Of a stretch of DNA of 36,089 nt, positions 32,234 to 36,089 are shown one piece after another. Below the pieces are notes generated by a model. The model saw only the letters and a program-made list of their open reading frames with translations. It was not told the origin of the DNA and did no database searches. Location: positions 1 to 36,089 of the forward strand of contig CAJNOQ010001096.1 of NCBI GenBank assembly GCA_905250885.1. The letters are read 5' to 3'. The translations under genes were made by a program, and so were the position numbers. The DNA comes from Didymodactylos carnosus. Its lineage: Eukaryota > Rotifera > Eurotatoria > Philodinida > Philodinidae. The stretch's first letter is position 1. Every line of letters starts with the position of its first letter.

Positions 32234-32740
32234 TCTCAAAACGAACAAAGAAAAAGTCACAAAAACACTTCTAACTTAACAGTTCTGTGGGAATTCATTA
32301 ACCATTGTAACCGCCATTTCTTTAACTTGTATAATATTTTACTAATGTTTCAATCTGATTTAATAGTAAAATATTTTCAGGATAATTTCCTGATAGTTCA
32401 CCCAAATAAGATTGGATAGGTGCTTGATTGAATACACCAGAAGAAAACAAATGAGAATGCAGGCTAGATAGTAAAATAAACTTTACGTGTCAATGCGCCA
32501 ATAACTTACCTAAATGATGATCTTAGATCTAAAACATGAATACTACTAAACAAAATGTACAGATTATAATCTAAAATCAGAAGAATAGACATTAGAATGA
32601 TAAGTTAGGTTACACACGGAATTGTAAATAGTCTAAATAAGTTATCAAACAGAGTTCTCATTTGTTAATTGCAAAAGGTGTCTTCTCCGTCAGCGTCAAA
32701 CCAGAGAAATAAAAGAAAAACTCAGCAATTCAACTTCGAT

Positions 32741-33282
32741 TTATTTCTTTTTTTCCTGAAAATGATTACACAAACAAACAACAGCGTGCTTTACACCTGC
32801 ACGATTCAAATGGAGACCATCCTTTTGTAAATGTTTTTTTGTAATTTGTAAATCTAATAAATCGACATTGAATTGGCTGCTTTTTCTCAACTTCTCTAGC
32901 TCGCTGTTGTATAATTTAATTCTTTTTTGGATGTTTTTTCCGCCGTCATCTCCGTTTGAGCGGAAATAGATATTATCCTTACGTCGGTAAGGCAGTTTGA
33001 CGGGAGTCAGGGATATCGACGGATAGTCTCTATGAATATGATCTAATAGTTTTACCATCTCTTTTATCGCCAAATGTGAATTTTTCCTAGTGTGTTAGTT
33101 CCGATTGAAATGTAGACCGCTTGTTGATTTTGCATCCATGAACGTTTTCTTTTTTCATAGATTTTCAGCAAACGTTCAATCGTACATCCGCTGAATGATT
33201 TAACAACATTCTCTACATTTTCTTCTGCTGGCAAATCGCGCGCTTCAATGTGTTTGATGAGACTGCTTCCCAGAAGTAACAT
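32741..33282 (-). pseudogene. SGNH/GDSL-hydrolase-like relic
   Basis: Spread over two frames. The first holds MLLLGSSLIKHIEARDLP (block I, GSS in place of GDS), SGCTIERLL (block II Gly) and VYISIGTNT (block III GTN). The second holds LLDHIHRDYPSISLTPVKLP and DGLHLNRAGVKHAV (block V Asp-x-x-His). All four catalytic-type residues (Ser, Gly, Asn, His) are thus recognisable. The spacing is that of the compact SGNH domains found free-standing or attached to retroelements and DNA elements in invertebrates; giant telomeric retroelements of bdelloid rotifers also carry esterase domains. No reverse transcriptase is beside it here. Probably inactive cargo of the surrounding inverted-arm segment. Confidence 0.55.
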
Positions 33283-34250
33283 TATGTCAAAATCTGAAGA
33301 AGTGGAACATTTTGTAAATCATTCAGCAGATATACGATGTCGAAAACAGCAGCAAAGAAAACACACCGTCAGGAGATCATGGCGTGAATTGGCACGCTAG
33401 ATAAAACTCTTATTCATTGGAACAGTTATGACAAGCGTCGCGAGTGAAAGTTGATCACAACACTCAGCAAAGACAGAGCGCAGTTTCCTTCAACACAGAG
33501 GCAACTTCTAAACAAGAATCTGAAATTTAGGGGAGGTAAGCGCTAAGGATATGAAGCTTAACGCTCAGAGCAAATTTTTCGGCCATAGTAACAAAAGATT
33601 CTATGCGTAAAACTTTGACCGAAATTACTTTTCAAGTGTACAATCTCGTCACACAGAACGACCTCTTCGCTCTTTCGCGCTAGAGATTCCTTCCATGACT
33701 GACGCAGTGGCTATGGGATTGCCTCTTTGTTGCACACCTCTTGTTTGTGATTGTTCAAGCGACATCAATCGTGGAAATTATTTATAAAAATTCGATTGAT
33801 TTTCTAGAAAGTTGGAAATTCGAGGAGAAATTTCCAGTTTATAGAAATTGCTTAGCGATTTTCGAGTTTATAGAAATTCGAATTTGTGGAAATTCAAGAC
33901 GATTTTCTAGTAAGTAGATAGTCAACGATTTCTATAAAGTGGGAGAATTGGTGAAGAATTTCTGTAAACTAGAAATTCTTCAGCGATTTTCTAGTTGATT
34001 TTCCATAAACTAGAAATTAATTCAAGATTACAGTGTAGTAACTCTAATATACAACTGTACTGTACGAAGTGAAAAATTCTTTTAAGCTCAAATTTTCGAA
34101 ATTCTGTGGGCCATAGAAACTCACAACAAGGCCTTATCCCAATGACAAAAACAAGTCTTGGCCTTATCCCAACTCAGAATTGCCTGATTCTGACTAGGTG
34201 GAATCAGAGAATAATTAAACGAATAAAAATAATAAACTTAGTAGGTTAAA
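33283..34250. repeat. Tract with degenerate TTTCTAGTTTATAGAAATT units
   Basis: 33283-33780 shows nothing recognisable. 33785-34020 is a run of loosely repeated palindromic phrases such as TTTCCAGTTTATAGAAATT, GAGTTTATAGAAATTCGAA, TTTCTGTAAACTAGAAATTC and TTCCATAAACTAGAAATT in both orientations, so it is an irregular minisatellite able to form many short stems. It ends 230 bases before the GATC-rich zone starts. Confidence 0.6.
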
Positions 34251-34411
34251 CCATATCATATCCTAGCTGATCATGTAAAATTCTATTAAATCCTATAATA
34301 AGATTATATACGATCTTATAAGTTCCTACTAGAGGATCTCACAGGATCCTATAATAGGAATCCTACGTTATTTCTTGCTTTACGATGGCAGACGTGTTTC
34401 CTATAAGATCC
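34250..34411. repeat. Inner GATCCTATA-unit cluster
   Basis: Further copies of ATCCTATAATA(A/G)GAT-type units inside the right arm of the 30664-34548 segment (CCTATAATAAGATTATATAC, GAGGATCTCACAGGATCC, TATAATAGGAATCCTAC). Together with the arm this gives about 250 bases dominated by one palindromic unit. Confidence 0.7.
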
Positions 34412-34559
34412 TATATGATTTCATAGGATCATATAAGTTCAGACAAGATCATATTTTAGGATCTTACAAGATCCCATATGATCCTATTATAGGATTCTTT
34501 GACCGGGGCACTTCATATTGCTCGAAAAGATTAGTCCTAATAGTTTAGAGTGGAGGTCA

Positions 34560-34957
34560 ACGGAGAGAGTCCTAGCTACTACTTGTAACGGCAGAGGTTG
34601 TATTGAAGAACTAGACGCAAATGCTGCAAGTATATCTTACATACGCTGCATAACGTATGAGATTAGAAGATTGATAGTGGTATTTAAAACACTTTGGGAG
34701 TTGAGTAGGTATTTGGTTAGTATGACGATCAGAGTAATTGCATGATGCTGATGACAAATAGGAAAGTTAAGTTCATATGTTCGAATCTTTATTCGTGCAA
34801 AACTGATTTGGTATTTTTCGATAGCTTTAGTTTAGAATACTATAATGAAATATTTTTTCGCGTGTATTCTGATAGAATAAAGCTTATATCAAATAGGAAG
34901 CAGATGCACGAGCTGAAGGAAGTGCAGCAAAAAAAATTTGAATATCCTAAAATTTAA
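34560..34957 (+). pseudogene. Second copy of the diverged relic, just outside the inverted arm
   Basis: Shares DNA-level similarity with 11090-11370 (AAGTTCATATGTTCGAATC, then GCAAAACTGATTTGGTAT and TTTAGAATAC). The upstream frame has TTCNGRGC-like cysteine spacing (CNGRGC near 34586-34606), which would fit a FLYWCH-type finger, but no full domain is present. Treat as a repeat relic. Confidence 0.3.
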
Positions 34958-36089
34958 AGTGTTCAATAGAAAATGTTGCTTGTTAACTCTTTGAGTACCA
35001 CTGCTCGACCATGATAGCTAGGGACATCTAATTTTGTGTGATCATAACTCTTAGCGAATGCTGATCACCCACCAAGTTTGGGTCTCTTTCACTAGATGAT
35101 TCGTGAGATGTAAGCGTTTCATTTCTTTTTCGTAAAATGCTAATAACTCCTGATTCAAGAGAGATGAAAGCTTTTCCTTGTTACTAAAATGCAGCACTGC
35201 TTCTCCTCTATCTATGGTATAAATTTGAAGTGTTAGCCTTTAATAGTTACTGAAATACAGCTATTTTACGATCGAGGGTCACTTTTGAAGTTTGAGATCC
35301 TCTTCCAAAAAAATTCAAAACTCAGCCTGGGAATACTATCTTCACTTCAAAATTGTACCAGATACTCTAAAATGTCTTTAGATTATTCACACAAAGTATG
35401 AGAGTTAACTATTGTAGGATTCGAGATATTCGTTGAAAATGAGCGCCCGCTATTGAAACATACATAGGGAGGCAGGGTGAGAAACTAAAGGTCGTCCATT
35501 CTACCGTATCTTCTGTGATTAATGTTCGTCACAATCGTGTAAAAATATAGTAATCAAAAATTAGGGAGAAAATATCCATAGATAAAATATTGTCAAGAAG
35601 ACGTCGCACTCAACCTGATTCCCACTTATTTCATTTATTTTTCACTTCTCATATACTTGCAAGGAAAATTAACAACATACTAGAGATCATCAGACAAACT
35701 GCATCGTCGAATCTCGATATCTTTTTGTGGTCGCGAGTTATTTAGAATTTATCAAGTTTGAAAAAAGTGTGTCGTATCGGCACGCTCGTACTTAAAAGGT
35801 TAAGGTATTTCAAATTAAACCTGGCACGTTATTGCGAGGATCCGATGATAGAGAGAAGTATTTTAGAGTTCATACACATGTATATTTTATACGGTCAAAC
35901 GTATTTCTCAATGACTTTTAAATAAAGTTGTGTCAGTTCTCTATTCTTTTTTTTGAAATTACATATGAGCGAATCGTAACTTTTTTGTACAACTGGAGGA
36001 CGAAAATGAAAGTGACTTTTAAAAAGATCTGAAGCGTACATTTTGTTCGCCATAGTTTACTGGGTCTACTGTAAAAATTTCCCAACGAT
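34958..36089. other. Right-end tract, gene-free
   Basis: No coding sequence is supported. 35000-35480 has the look of old repeat sequence without visible ends. 35867-35950 is copy 2 of the 85-bp dispersed repeat. The window ends in unassigned sequence. Confidence 0.45.
35867..35950. repeat. 85-bp dispersed repeat, copy 2
   Basis: Same orientation as 23381-23466, with a handful of substitutions. The flanks differ completely from the copy 1 element core, so it is a fragment. Confidence 0.85.

Larger units (their letters stand above)
30664..34548. mobile_element. 3.9-kb segment bounded by inverted GATCCTATA-rich arms
   Basis: Left arm 30664-30808 and right arm 34412-34548 are inverted copies: AACTATTAGGACTAA on the left matches its inverse TTAGTCCTAATAGTTT on the right, and TCAAAGAATCCTATAATAGG matches CCTATTATAGGATTCTTTGA. 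Most of the arm is built from ATAGGATC / GATCCTAT units, and on the right side these spread inward to about 34250. Between the arms lie two minus-strand relic genes (SGNH-hydrolase-like, then C2H2). This may be a DNA element with cargo, or two copies of a short GATC-rich repeat that happen to face each other. No target duplication is seen. Confidence 0.6.

Noticed and set aside
34780-34800. GTTCGAATC as a tRNA B box
   Set aside because: No matching A box, acceptor stem or cloverleaf upstream.

Overview
This is an AT-rich eukaryotic window with four confidently identified, intron-bearing animal genes separated by long tracts of decayed transposable-element DNA. Introns follow GT-AG. Most are 53-97 bases, with a few longer ones where repeats have landed. 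The gene set points to a protostome invertebrate: an egghead/bre-3 type mannosyltransferase, CK2 beta, MARCHF5 and ODF2/cenexin. The short introns, AT richness and nested transposon debris fit a rotifer, perhaps bdelloid. That is an inference from style, not from a diagnostic sequence.

Layout. 1-4341 is gene-poor, with CT microsatellites and a duplicated 80-base unit. 4342-6115 (+) encodes the egghead glycolipid mannosyltransferase in 4 exons. 7322-8195 (+) encodes the casein kinase 2 beta subunit in 4 exons; a (TTAG)n tract, possibly the tail of a LINE, begins three bases after its stop. 8196-12297 is repeat-rich and holds a clear 292-base inverted-repeat element. 12298-14138 (+) encodes the mitochondrial E3 ligase MARCHF5 in 7 exons, with a splice acceptor touching its start codon. 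14473-14870 (-) holds a possible two-exon gene I do not recognise. 14871-19057 is repeat and relic sequence with an 867-base terminal-inverted-repeat element.

19058-28269 (-) is an ODF2/cenexin gene of 13 exons (838 codons plus stop). Its sixth intron is 5.1 kb and carries at least five insertions: a small inverted repeat, a 1.8-kb inverted-repeat element that itself contains two further elements, a truncated LINE and a hairpin. Its fourth intron holds another element with a 6-base target duplication. 28270-36089 contains no recognised host gene. It has hairpin elements and, at 30664-34548, a 3.9-kb segment bounded by inverted GATCCTATA-rich arms. Inside that segment are two minus-strand relic genes: an SGNH-hydrolase-like one and a C2H2 zinc-finger one.

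The four host genes belong to different processes (glycolipid synthesis, kinase regulation, mitochondrial ubiquitination, centriole/cilium structure) and show no operon logic. The interest of the window lies in the layered mobile elements and in the possible spliced-leader acceptors just before start codons.
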